Below are positions 6,798 through 14,317 of a DNA stretch of 64,000 nt, in pieces. Within the stretch, counting starts at the first letter, position 1; each line of letters opens with the position of its first letter. The translations under genes were made by a program, and so were the position numbers. The stretch is from JAPUDQ01 sp964532145 (GTDB lineage Bacteria > Patescibacteriota > Saccharimonadia > Saccharimonadales > Saccharimonadaceae): contig CAZHGM010000002.1 in assembly GCA_964532145.1 (NCBI GenBank), positions 5,277 through 69,276 on the forward strand, given 5' to 3'. The notes below the pieces were generated by a model. That model was not told the DNA's origin and searched no databases. It was given only the letters and a program-made list of their open reading frames with translations.

Positions 6798-6807
6798 NNN
6801 NNNNNNN
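6798..6807. other. Assembly gap (10 Ns)
   Basis: Ten ambiguous bases directly after a G-rich, hairpin-prone stretch. The true gap size and content are unknown, so 6632-6869 should not be read as a complete intergenic region. Confidence 0.98.
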
Positions 6808-6823
6808 ATATCGCAATTATGTC

Positions 6824-6852
6824 AAGAAGCACCCGTAATAGGTGCTTCTTTT
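6824..6852. terminator. Terminator-like hairpin between the gap and the proline-rich gene
   Basis: Perfect 10-bp arms AAGAAGCACC (6824-6833) and GGTGCTTCTT (6841-6850), loop of 7, followed by TT. The U-rich side favours plus-strand transcripts coming out of the gap. It also lies at the 3' end of the minus-strand gene at 6870. Confidence 0.6.
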
Positions 6853-6869
6853 GGTGGTACTGAAACCAG

Positions 6870-7403
6870 CTACAGTTGTGGTTGGCCGCTGGCGGGGTTG
6901 CTGAAATAGTCAATCTCTTTGACGACATCGAGGAGCGCTTCGGCGCGTTTGGTTTCGTCTGGGATATTTCGTGCGGCGTCGTAGGTTGCTTGGACAAGCG
7001 AGCGATCATCGGTCGAACGGATGATGAGCAGAAGAGTATCGAATTTTTCCTCAGGTGGGAGCTCAAGGCGGTCAACGAGGGGGCGCAACTGAGTTAGCGC
7101 GTCTTTTTTGATCGACTCGAGTCCTGGGTCAGCGACTGATGTCGTCGCAGGCATGACAGGAGTCGCAGTAGCGGCTGGGACGGGCTCAGGCGTAGTTTCC
7201 TGCATCACGGGTGACACTACTGGATCTACTGGCGGCAACGCACTATCCGGTACCGGTGTTGATGGCGCAGGCATCGTTGGCTCAAATGAAACGCCACCTG
7301 CAACAGTGGACGACGTAGGCTGCACCGCTGGGGTTTGCATACCTTCTAGCACTTTTGCAAGCTCTGCGTCATCAGTCATTGGTTCATTTGTATTATCTGC
7401 CAT
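6870..7403 (-). CDS. Conserved-looking hypothetical protein with a Pro/Thr-rich linker
   Basis: About 177 aa. An acidic N terminus is followed by a long low-complexity Pro/Thr/Val-rich linker (residues about 25-100). A compact helical C-terminal domain (about 105-165) contains LRPLVDRLELPPEEKFDTLL and LVQATYDAARNIPDETKRAEALLDVVKEIDYF. There is no signal peptide or membrane helix, so it is probably cytosolic. I chose the ATG at 7403 (AGAGGTG 5-8 bases upstream) over an in-frame GTG at 7409. The C-terminal domain looks like a small conserved helical bundle, but I cannot name the family. It is divergent from the sugar isomerase gene at 7497 and shares a 93-bp intergenic region with it. Confidence 0.7.
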   Translation of the reverse strand: MADNTNEPMTDDAELAKVLEGMQTPAVQPTSSTVAGGVSFEPTMPAPSTPVPDSALPPVDPVVSPVMQETTPEPVPAATATPVMPATTSVADPGLESIKKDALTQLRPLVDRLELPPEEKFDTLLLIIRSTDDRSLVQATYDAARNIPDETKRAEALLDVVKEIDYFSNPASGQPQL

Positions 7404-7496
7404 ACCCACCTCTTATATATTCGTTATGCTAAATCATTATGCTTACTGTATCATAGAAGCAGTGGGCTGTGAAGGTAGTAATGAGTAGGAGGAACT

Positions 7497-8528
7497 ATGG
7501 AGTTATTAAACGATACTAATGTTATTGCGCAGCGCGATCCGCAAGATGCACTCGCAGTCGCATTGCAGCAATGCAGCTATTTCGATGTTTCGTTTAAGGC
7601 CACATTTGAGCCAAAAACCAATGTGAAAACGATCGTCTGGGCGGGGATGGGCGGCTCAGCATTACCAATGGTCGTGGTTCAGTCTTGGCCGCAAACAACA
7701 ATCCCGTTTGAAGTGGTGCGAAACTACGACATACCGCCCTATGTTGACGAATCAACGCTATTTGTTGCGTCTAGCTACTCTGGTAATACTGAGGAAACAC
7801 TTGAGGCATTGTCACATGCCGAGGAGAAGCACGCTCAAATCGTAGTGGTTGCGGCCGGTGGCAGACTGGCTGATATTGCTCGCGACAAAGGTTACCCACT
7901 GTTTGAAATTCCGGCCGGAATCCAGCCACGAATGGCGACATTTTATTTCGTCAGTGCTTTCGTTGCAATCGTTACGCCGCTTGGAATTACCCACGCTGAC
8001 ACCAGCGAGCTTGCAGGCATTGGCACGTGGCTCAAGCTCCAATTGGAGGCCTGGGGAGCTGATATTCCAACCGAGCAAAACCTGGCGAAACAGCTCGCTC
8101 TGAAGCTTATGGGAAAAACCGTTGTGATGTATGCTGGGCCAAAACTTTTTCCAGCTGCAAACAAATGGAAAATCTGCATGAACGAGAATGCCAAAAATAC
8201 CGCGTGGGTTAATCAATACCCGGAGCTCAACCATAATGAATTTATTGGCTGGAGCTCGCATCCGATCGAAAAACCGTTTGCAGTCGTGGAAATCCGTTCC
8301 AATCTAGAACATCCACGGGTGCAAAAACGATTTGAGATCACGGAACGACTTTTGTCTGGGATGCGTCCCGCACCTCTGGTGGTTTCACCGCAAGGCGAGA
8401 CGTTACTACAGCAACTCGCCTGGAGTTTTGCGCTTGGCGATTTCGTTAGCATCTATCTCGCTATCCTTAACGGCGTCAACCCTACCCCAGTCGATTTGGT
8501 TGAAAAACTCAAGGTAGAGCTAGGCTAG
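7497..8528 (+). CDS. Bifunctional phosphoglucose/phosphomannose isomerase
   Basis: Interconverts glucose 6-phosphate, fructose 6-phosphate and mannose 6-phosphate in the cytoplasm. The 343-aa protein has two SIS domains. The first holds WAGMGGSALP near residue 44 and ASSYSGNTEETL (phosphate-binding Ser/Thr cluster) near 84-95. The second contains the catalytic region NENAKNTAWVNQYPELNHNEFIGW near 222-245, where the Glu and His residues fit the archaeal/CPR-type bifunctional enzyme rather than the long classical Pgi. The AGGAGG ribosome binding site lies just before the ATG. Its product mannose 6-phosphate, with the mutase at 7 and ManC at 56104, would supply GDP-mannose for the glycan cluster. 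It lies alone between divergent and convergent neighbours. Confidence 0.9.
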   Translation: MELLNDTNVIAQRDPQDALAVALQQCSYFDVSFKATFEPKTNVKTIVWAGMGGSALPMVVVQSWPQTTIPFEVVRNYDIPPYVDESTLFVASSYSGNTEETLEALSHAEEKHAQIVVVAAGGRLADIARDKGYPLFEIPAGIQPRMATFYFVSAFVAIVTPLGITHADTSELAGIGTWLKLQLEAWGADIPTEQNLAKQLALKLMGKTVVMYAGPKLFPAANKWKICMNENAKNTAWVNQYPELNHNEFIGWSSHPIEKPFAVVEIRSNLEHPRVQKRFEITERLLSGMRPAPLVVSPQGETLLQQLAWSFALGDFVSIYLAILNGVNPTPVDLVEKLKVELG

Positions 8529-8591
8529 AAAGAGCCAACGCTCCCGTTCTTCACGAGCTGAAATTACTTGTTGGGCTGTTATAGTGGGGGA

Positions 8592-9812
8592 TTATTCGTA
8601 TTGCCGGAGGGCTTCAATCGGGTCTTTGCGGGAGGCTTTGACGGCAGGGTACAGGCCAAACACGACGCCAACGATAAGTGCAAGCCCCATGGCAATGCCA
8701 ACAATTTGCCAAGTAAGTGCAGGCTGGAACGAAAATACTGCAGCGATAAAGAAGGCTACCACATACGCACCACATAACCCGATAAAGCCACCGACAACCG
8801 TCATGGTGAGCGCTTCGATCAGAAACTGCCATAATATCTGGCTATCACTCGCGCCTAACGCCTTTCGCACACCAATTTCCCGGGTGCGTTCAGTTACTGA
8901 TACCAGCATAATATTCATGATGCCAATACCGCCAACTACCAGTGCAACCGCCGCCACTGTTGCCGTGATAAACACAATCATATCGTAGAATGAATTACTC
9001 GCGGTTGTGACGTCTTTGCCTTCGATAACGCTAAAATCGCGCTCCCCACTGTGATTCGTGAGGAGCACCCCATCGATAGCAGCTGCCGTTTGTGCTGTCC
9101 GGCCCTTGTCAGTCGCATTCATAATAATTTGGCCAATCTGCGCGACTCCTTGGTTAAAACTCTTGCCGTCTTCCAGGCTGATAAAAACACTTTTGTTGAG
9201 ATCGACACCAATAGCATTTATCGGCGCACCTGCCGAGCGCAGCACCCCGATAACCGTATGCGGACGGCCTTTGATGATGACCTCCTGGCCACGGGCTTGG
9301 TCAGTCCCGATGAGATCAAGCGCAGTGCCATAGCCTAGCACGACCGTATCTCGGTTGGTGGCGTCACTCACAAATTGGCCCGAGGCCAAAGATAACTTCA
9401 GGAGCGTAGTGAAGTCCGGGCTCGTAGCCACGATAGGCGTACTTTTAGCCTGTTTGGAGTGATACTTGATCGTGCCATTGATAAACATGACAGGCGCAAC
9501 AGCTGTCGTTTGCTTGAGCGTATCAATCGATGTGACATCCCGCTCCGTCAATGTCGACGCCGACACTGCGGCGAATGGGCTATATGAACTGAGTGCGGCT
9601 CGCTGATCACCGCCGCCTGGCTTAGCGATAATAATTCCACTGTCCAGCCCAGTAATTTGCTCGGCAAGTGTACGCTTAGCACCTTCGCCAAGTGCTAATA
9701 CGAGGGTGATTGACAAAACCCCGATGATAATCCCCAGCGTCGTCAAACTAGTACGCACCCGCGTGCTGCGTAAACTCTCCATGGCCACACGAACGTGAGT
9801 CGGCAGAATCAT
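8592..9812 (-). CDS. MacB/FtsX-type ABC transporter permease
   Basis: Membrane component of a MacB-like exporter or mechanotransmission complex. The 406-aa protein has one N-terminal membrane helix (residues about 22-42, LTTLGIIIGVLSITLVLALGE) and a large extracytoplasmic MacB core (about 45-270). Three C-terminal helices near 285-310, 335-365 and 375-395 form the FtsX domain, with the conserved ERTREIGVRKALGAS coupling loop at about 313. It overlaps the ATPase gene at 9809 by 4 bp (ATGA), so the two are co-translated. Substrates of such pairs range from peptides to lipoproteins. No periplasmic adaptor gene is present, as expected for a cell with a single membrane. Confidence 0.92.
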   Translation of the reverse strand: MILPTHVRVAMESLRSTRVRTSLTTLGIIIGVLSITLVLALGEGAKRTLAEQITGLDSGIIIAKPGGGDQRAALSSYSPFAAVSASTLTERDVTSIDTLKQTTAVAPVMFINGTIKYHSKQAKSTPIVATSPDFTTLLKLSLASGQFVSDATNRDTVVLGYGTALDLIGTDQARGQEVIIKGRPHTVIGVLRSAGAPINAIGVDLNKSVFISLEDGKSFNQGVAQIGQIIMNATDKGRTAQTAAAIDGVLLTNHSGERDFSVIEGKDVTTASNSFYDMIVFITATVAAVALVVGGIGIMNIMLVSVTERTREIGVRKALGASDSQILWQFLIEALTMTVVGGFIGLCGAYVVAFFIAAVFSFQPALTWQIVGIAMGLALIVGVVFGLYPAVKASRKDPIEALRQYE

Positions 9813-10579
9813 GCGCTTCCTCGTTTTTGTTTGCCGAGCGGGCGTTTCGCTGTTGATTTTGACTCTGGCTTAACAAATTTCGTATCATGCGCAATTCGTC
9901 CATCGAGCATATGAATAATGCGTGTCGCATAGGTGGTTAAGTCCGGGTTGTGCGTGACCATAATGATGGTATTGCCGCGGCGATGAATATCGCTGAGCTC
10001 ATTCATTATCAGCTCGCTCGCTTTACTATCCAGGTTACCAGTTGGCTCATCGGCCAGAATGATACTTGGCTTGTTGACGAGTGCCCGGGCAATTGCAACC
10101 CGCTGGAGTTGGCCGCCGCTCAACTGGGTGGGCATATAATATTCGCGCTCTGACAGGTCAAACGTCTTGAGCATTCGGCTCGCGCTTTTGTGTTGTTTAT
10201 ACCGCGCCATAGAGCTGTAGGTCAGAGGAAGCGCAACGTTATCGATAACCGACATACGGGGGAGGAGGTTAAAACTCTGAAATATAAACCCAATTTCGTG
10301 CGAACGAATATGGGCACGTCGTCGAGAAGATAAATTCTCGACATCAATTCCGTTAAGCCGATAATCGCCACCGTTTGCAGAATCAAGTAGGCCAAGAATA
10401 TTAAGCAAGGTCGTTTTGCCACAGCCGCTCGGACCCATGATAGCGACAAATTCACCTCGTTCAATGGTGAGCGAGATAGAATTAAGGGCGCGGTGCAAGG
10501 TGTCATGGTGTCCGTATTGTTTGGACACGTTTTCCAGCTCAATCACTGGCCCGGATACTCGTTTTGTCTTGCCAGGCAT
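9809..10579 (-). CDS. MacB/LolD-type ABC transporter ATP-binding protein
   Basis: Cytoplasmic ATPase energising the permease encoded at 8592. The 256 aa contain Walker A GPSGCGKTT (about residue 49), Q-loop IFQSFNLLPRMSV, signature LSGGQLQRVAIARAL (about 148), Walker B IILADEPTGNLD (about 168) and the H-loop VTHNPD. The N-terminal segment IELENVSKQYG and the overall pattern place it in the LolD/MacB/FtsE clade. The start ATG follows GGGGCGG. It is first in a two-gene minus-strand operon with a 4-bp overlap. The basic C-terminal tail (KRPLGKQKRGSA) is a small extension beyond the usual domain. Confidence 0.95.
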   Translation of the reverse strand: MPGKTKRVSGPVIELENVSKQYGHHDTLHRALNSISLTIERGEFVAIMGPSGCGKTTLLNILGLLDSANGGDYRLNGIDVENLSSRRRAHIRSHEIGFIFQSFNLLPRMSVIDNVALPLTYSSMARYKQHKSASRMLKTFDLSEREYYMPTQLSGGQLQRVAIARALVNKPSIILADEPTGNLDSKASELIMNELSDIHRRGNTIIMVTHNPDLTTYATRIIHMLDGRIAHDTKFVKPESKSTAKRPLGKQKRGSA

Positions 10580-10693
10580 CTGCCGCCCCTGTTTAGCGTT
10601 TCTGTTCGTTCCTTCTAGTGTACTATGTGATGACGTGAATTAAAACAGCTTTCGGGAGAAAAGCAATTTTTGCAACAGTTTGCATTGCGGCTA

Positions 10694-10702
10694 TGGTACA
10701 AT
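10694..10702 (+). promoter_or_regulatory. Extended -10 promoter upstream of tRNA-Ser(GGA)
   Basis: TGG followed by TACAAT (10697-10702) forms an extended -10 box about 120 bp before the tRNA. No good -35 box is at the right spacing. The leader between it and the tRNA includes an imperfect hairpin around 10731-10752. Nothing coding is seen in 10580-10820. Confidence 0.4.
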
Positions 10703-10820
10703 AGCCCCTGATCATACTGTGATTTCTACGCTGGAAGTCTAGAGATTTCAGTGAGAGCAGTGGTGCAGCGGACACTTTTGAAGTTGTTCCAGAATGAGTA
10801 AGCACCGTCCGCCACGACGA

Positions 10821-10910
10821 GGAGAGATGCAAGAGTGGTTGAATTGGCACGCCTGGAACGCGTGTATGGGAGCGATCCCATCCAGGGTTCGAATCCCTGT
10901 CTCTCCGCCA
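10821..10910 (+). tRNA. tRNA-Ser(GGA)
   Basis: The 90-nt sequence folds as a class II tRNA. Acceptor GGAGAGA pairs with TCTCTCC, the anticodon loop CTGGAAC gives anticodon GGA (serine codons UCC/UCU), there is a long variable arm (TGGGAGCGATCCCA), the T loop is GGTTCGAATCC, and CCA is encoded at 10908-10910. Confidence 0.96.
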
Positions 10911-10945
10911 CACAATAACCGGCCCTCTGGCCGGTTATTGTGTGG
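10908..10945 (+). terminator. 17-bp hairpin that includes the tRNA-Ser CCA end
   Basis: Perfect arms 10908-10924 and 10929-10945 with loop CTCT. The 5' arm begins with the encoded CCA of the tRNA, so the precursor's 3' end would be base-paired. There is no U tract, so it may act in 3'-end processing as well as, or instead of, termination. Confidence 0.55.
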
Positions 10946-11015
10946 TAGATGAGCAGCAAACAACAACCCTGATCTGCCGTTATAGCGGCACTCAAGCCAA
11001 ACAGATATATGATAG

Positions 11016-11221
11016 AGGGCCGACGCAGCGGGGTTGACCCAGCAACAAGTAACTATAAAAAGAGTTACCTCGGCGCCCTGAATCTCAAGCCCCCAAGCCA
11101 TACTAAAAATGAAGTGCAACTGGAGATGTTGCGACCAGGTGGAAGAAAAATCCCCGTGAGAAACGGTATGGCGAGTGGGAGGGTTTGAGATTCTGGGCAG
11201 TTACTATTGCCAAAATGGTAA
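11016..11221 (+). ncRNA. Unassigned structured RNA (possible 5' UTR element)
   Basis: Two adjacent multi-stem modules. Module A: AGGG (11016-11019) pairs with CCCT (11076-11079) and CCG (11020-11022) with CGG (11071-11073), enclosing hairpins GGG-TTGA-CCC (11031-11040) and GTAACT/AGTTAC (11049-11054 with 11063-11068). Module B: a 13-bp stem with one wobble (11080-11092 with 11181-11193), then a perfect 7-bp stem GCCATAC/GTATGGC (11097-11103 with 11166-11172), enclosing GCAAC/GTTGC (11116-11120 with 11128-11132) and CCGT/ACGG (11154-11157 with 11163-11166). A further ATTGCC/GGTAAT hairpin follows at about 11206. It lies between tRNA-Ser and the surface-protein gene at 11304. It resembles no riboswitch or housekeeping RNA I know. 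It could equally be a free RNA. Confidence 0.5.
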
Positions 11222-11303
11222 TGGTGCACTATACTGTCGCCATCATACCTTGTAGAGCGAGAGACTGTGCAGGGTGAAAACATAAAAACAGAAGTACCAA
11301 AAA

Positions 11304-13403
11304 ATGTATAAGAAAGCTTTGTCATTTGTTATCGTTATGGCCTTGGTCATATCGAGTTCATGGATGTTGCTGGCATCGCCTGCGCAACAGGCCGTCGCGG
11401 CACCAATCTCATGTGATGGACGGGCCTATATGGTGCGTGCGACACCGACAGGACTAGGATCAACCTACTCGGAACTCTACGAGTTCCGCCAGTCGGGCAC
11501 ATCTATCGACCTGAGTGTTATGCATAATGCACCAACCGGCCTCACCTATAATGGGTCAGCGGTCAACGATACCACGGCGTTCCCAAGTGGGTTTCTACTC
11601 AACGCGTTAGCATACAACCCGGTAGACGGCTATATGTATGCCGCCGTCAACCGAACGCCTGCCACACCGAATGAGCTAGTGCGTATACACGATGACGGCC
11701 ACCTTGAAACGGTTGGCTCCGTTAACGTGACGGCCGGAAACCTGAAGGGCGCCGCGTTTAACTCATCAGGTGTCTATTATGCGCTAACTACCCCTGGCAC
11801 ATTGTATAGTGTTTCGGGACTTGATACCGCCACGACTGCATCTCCGGCCGGCCCCGCTACCACTCTTACTCTTTCGCCGACAGTCCCTATGGGTGACTTG
11901 GTCTATAACCAACGAACCAACGCCCTCTACGCAATTAGTAACGACACTATCCAGGTATCCACTATCAACACCTCGACTGGCGTTACGACACCGATCAGCG
12001 CCTCAGTGCCACTCGGCCCCGGCGTCACGATCGATGATACATTTACCAACGGCATTGGGAGCGCCTTCTTTACCTCGACAGGAGAACTGCGTGCCTATAT
12101 CAACCAAGCAAGTGCCTCGACCGGTCAGCTAGTAAAAATAGACATGACCACCAACCGTGTAACACTCATCATGGAAGGGCCAGTCACAAATGACAGTGAT
12201 GGTACAGCCTGTAACCGTCCGATTTACTCGATAGATACTGTCAAATCTGCTGGTACTGTTACGACACATTCTCCCACCTCGTTTACTGTTCCGTATACCG
12301 TGAAAGTTGCTAACCTTGGGACTATCGCCGACCCGAATGTGCAGCTTGTCGACAATCTCACACTTACGTTTGCTGCTGGTTCTCCGACGATTACCGTCAG
12401 TAACCTGACAACAGCAAGTGGGCCGTGCACTGTTAACTCTAGCTACAACGGCACTACCATTCTACCCATGCTCACCGGTACCGACACACTTAACCCTAAC
12501 GCCTCCTGTACTTTGACATTCGACGTCGGCTTGCAATACGACCAAGCTTCTGATGTACTGACAGCCCCTCAGCGTAACACCGTCCTGGCTAGCTCCGTAG
12601 CGGGCAGTGTGGCAAACCCTGGCCATACTTATAACGGCAATGAGCCGACAGAGCCATTCAATCAGCTGGCAGTTGATATATCAAATGATTCTGCAGCGCT
12701 TCCATCTTCTGCAAATGGCGATCCGTCAACGCCAACGCCGGTGACGCTCACACCGCCCACCTATGTACTCGACATCGTCAAAATCGCACGCTCAGTCAAA
12801 ACAATCACCTCGACAAAATACTCAGTCGAGTACGGCCTCACCATGGGTAACACAGGTTTAATTACCGTACCAAATGTACAAATGAATGACCATCTTCGCT
12901 CGACCTTCAAGAGCGGCGCGCCAAGCATCACGGTTGATAGTTTAGCGAGAGATGAAGGTACTTGTACTGTTAACAACGGTTTCAATGGAGACAGTGATAC
13001 GAAATTGCTCAGTGGCACCGATAGCCTCGCCAGCGGAGAACACTGCACCATTACCGTAGCCATCTCTTTGCATTATGCCGCTGCTACCGATGTTCCGACC
13101 ACCGCGCAAGACAACATTGCGTTCGCAAGTGGCACTGCAGCCGGTCCAAACCCTGGCTATACCTATACAAACGACACGCCAACACCTCCGGCTAACGCGC
13201 TTACGACTGACCAGTCGACTGATGGACTCGCAGTCCCTGCAACACCTCACGGTGATACCCCATCACCAACTCCAGTTACCTTCGGGCAACTCGCCAACAC
13301 CGGTGCAAATGTATCGCTCATCCTGACTGTCACATTTGCCACAGTTGGCATGAGCGCACTCCTGTTCGGCGCTCGATACCGTTCGCTGTTGCGTCGCCGC
13401 TAA
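11304..13403 (+). CDS. LAXTG-type cell-wall-anchored surface protein with two DUF11-like repeats
   Basis: A 699-aa secreted protein. Residues 1-33 form a signal peptide ending in AVA-AP. Residues about 35-310 look like a beta-propeller-type repeat region (LRAYIN, ALAYNPVDGYMYAAVN). Two repeats of about 150 aa follow, at about 312-470 and 490-650, each with a conserved Cys pair (GPCTVNSSYNG/ASCTLTF and GTCTVNNGFNG/EHCTITV), as in DUF11/isopeptide-type stalk domains. The C terminus carries LANTG at 663-667, a hydrophobic helix and RYRSLLRRR, which is a sortase sorting signal of the LAXTG (class E-like) type. No sortase gene is in the window. It could mediate adhesion to a host cell. Shine-Dalgarno pairing is poor. 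Confidence 0.85.
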   Translation: MYKKALSFVIVMALVISSSWMLLASPAQQAVAAPISCDGRAYMVRATPTGLGSTYSELYEFRQSGTSIDLSVMHNAPTGLTYNGSAVNDTTAFPSGFLLNALAYNPVDGYMYAAVNRTPATPNELVRIHDDGHLETVGSVNVTAGNLKGAAFNSSGVYYALTTPGTLYSVSGLDTATTASPAGPATTLTLSPTVPMGDLVYNQRTNALYAISNDTIQVSTINTSTGVTTPISASVPLGPGVTIDDTFTNGIGSAFFTSTGELRAYINQASASTGQLVKIDMTTNRVTLIMEGPVTNDSDGTACNRPIYSIDTVKSAGTVTTHSPTSFTVPYTVKVANLGTIADPNVQLVDNLTLTFAAGSPTITVSNLTTASGPCTVNSSYNGTTILPMLTGTDTLNPNASCTLTFDVGLQYDQASDVLTAPQRNTVLASSVAGSVANPGHTYNGNEPTEPFNQLAVDISNDSAALPSSANGDPSTPTPVTLTPPTYVLDIVKIARSVKTITSTKYSVEYGLTMGNTGLITVPNVQMNDHLRSTFKSGAPSITVDSLARDEGTCTVNNGFNGDSDTKLLSGTDSLASGEHCTITVAISLHYAAATDVPTTAQDNIAFASGTAAGPNPGYTYTNDTPTPPANALTTDQSTDGLAVPATPHGDTPSPTPVTFGQLANTGANVSLILTVTFATVGMSALLFGARYRSLLRRR

Positions 13404-13507
13404 CTCATACGCAGCACGAGCCCTACACATATAGCCAGCACTCGCTGTCTATATCTGATTGCAGACAAAGTGTAAGGCAGACAACAGTCCCAGCGACGTA
13501 AGGACGT

Positions 13508-13513
13508 TATAGT
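13508..13513 (+). promoter_or_regulatory. -10 box for a leaderless membrane-protein gene
   Basis: TATAGT at 13508-13513 ends 7 bases before the ATG at 13521. No Shine-Dalgarno sequence is present, which fits a leaderless transcript. The -35 region is weak. Confidence 0.4.
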
Positions 13514-13520
13514 ATACGTT

Positions 13521-13970
13521 ATGAACTCAACTATGCTGGCACTCCGAGCGATCACTGCAGTTTTTTCCCGCAGAATGGTTCGTTTCATTGGTACTGTAGT
13601 CGCCGTGATACTCATACTGTTATGTGCGCTCATTACATACCTCAGCACAACCGTAAGCGGATGGTGGGCGATATTGTTCATCGTGTTAGTGCCGCTAGGG
13701 CTAGCCACGTTCCTTGTCGCGACAGTGGTATGGGGCGCAACGACACGGATAATGCCCAAAAAACTCACCGCGACTGAAACAAGACGAATCCACGACTTTA
13801 CTGGCAAGCTTTTTGGACTCGTTGAGGCTGCCAAAATGCCGTACCCGGTCAAGGTAGGGCTTATCGCCAAAGACGTACTCCGGAGGCGAGAAAGCACGTT
13901 TTTGAGAAATGCCATCCAAGATTCTCGGAGTCTCAAAGGTGAGTTCGATAGTATTAAAACTATGTTTTAG
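13521..13970 (+). CDS. Small two-helix membrane protein, unknown function
   Basis: 149 aa with two membrane helices (residues about 22-43 and 48-71) separated by a short loop, so both ends are probably cytoplasmic. The C-terminal half is soluble and basic: ATETRRIHDFTGKLFGLVEAAK, then GLIAKDVLRRRESTFL. I do not recognise the family. The length, charge pattern and conserved-looking soluble tail suggest a real gene. It has a -10 box 7 bases before the ATG and a strong bidirectional terminator about 40 bases after its stop, so it is a single-gene unit. Confidence 0.7.
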   Translation: MNSTMLALRAITAVFSRRMVRFIGTVVAVILILLCALITYLSTTVSGWWAILFIVLVPLGLATFLVATVVWGATTRIMPKKLTATETRRIHDFTGKLFGLVEAAKMPYPVKVGLIAKDVLRRRESTFLRNAIQDSRSLKGEFDSIKTMF

Positions 13971-14011
13971 CTGATATCACAGCTTAGTCTTACGAATACG
14001 TTCCTCTCCAG

Positions 14012-14052
14012 CCATATAAAAAAGATCAGCCAAGCTGATCTTTTTTATATGG
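14012..14052. terminator. 19-bp bidirectional terminator overlapping the tRNA-Arg CCA end
   Basis: Perfect 19-bp arms (14012-14030 and 14034-14052, loop CAA) with an A6 on one side and a T6 on the other, so it can stop transcripts from both directions. Its right end (TGG at 14050-14052) is the complement of the encoded CCA of tRNA-Arg. Confidence 0.85.
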
Positions 14053-14126
14053 TACACCCGATACGATTCGAACGTACGACCTCCAGTACCGAAGACCAGT
14101 GCTCTATCCAGCTGAGCTACGGGTGC
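14050..14126 (-). tRNA. tRNA-Arg(UCG)
   Basis: The 77-nt minus-strand cloverleaf has acceptor GCACCCG/CGGGTGT (first pair G-U), anticodon stem CTGGT/ACCGG with loop CTTCGGT giving anticodon UCG (arginine CGA), T loop ACGTTCGAATCGT, and encoded CCA. Confidence 0.95.
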
Positions 14127-14175
14127 TCGTCGGAAGGCATTTCACTCTGGCCTTTAAAAAATATTGTTAAAGACT

Positions 14176-14263
14176 TTCGTGTCGCGCTCCCTCCTTAAGG
14201 TGTCTCAAATTGCTTGAACCAATCAAGTGTTCAAACGACTTGAGACACTTGAAACCGCACGAA
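14176..14263. repeat. Nested inverted repeat upstream of tRNA-Arg
   Basis: Outer arms TTCGTG/CACGAA (14176-14181 with 14258-14263) enclose GTGTCTCAA/TTGAGACAC (14200-14208 with 14240-14248), a partly paired 5x5 segment and TTGAAC/GTTCAA (14214-14219 with 14229-14234). It lies 74-120 bp upstream of the tRNA on the minus strand and just after the gene at 14318. It may be an RNA structure or an operator. Apart from this dyad, the tRNA and its terminator, the 13971-14317 interval holds nothing I recognise. Confidence 0.5.
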
Positions 14264-14317
14264 GCTACGTTGAGAACAGAGGTGATTATAGCAGATACCT
14301 CATGAAATGCCAACTCG

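Noticed and set aside
9058..9338. Plus-strand frames inside the ABC permease gene
   Set aside because: Antisense to a protein with clear MacB/FtsX features. No initiation signals.
10908..10945. Attachment site at the tRNA-Ser 3' end
   Set aside because: The inverted repeat includes the CCA end, but no integrase gene and no second copy of the tRNA end is visible in the window.
11016..11221. RNase P RNA, tmRNA or SRP RNA
   Set aside because: The conserved RNase P cores, a tRNA-like end with CCA, and the SRP GGAA/GNAR loops are not found in this stretch.
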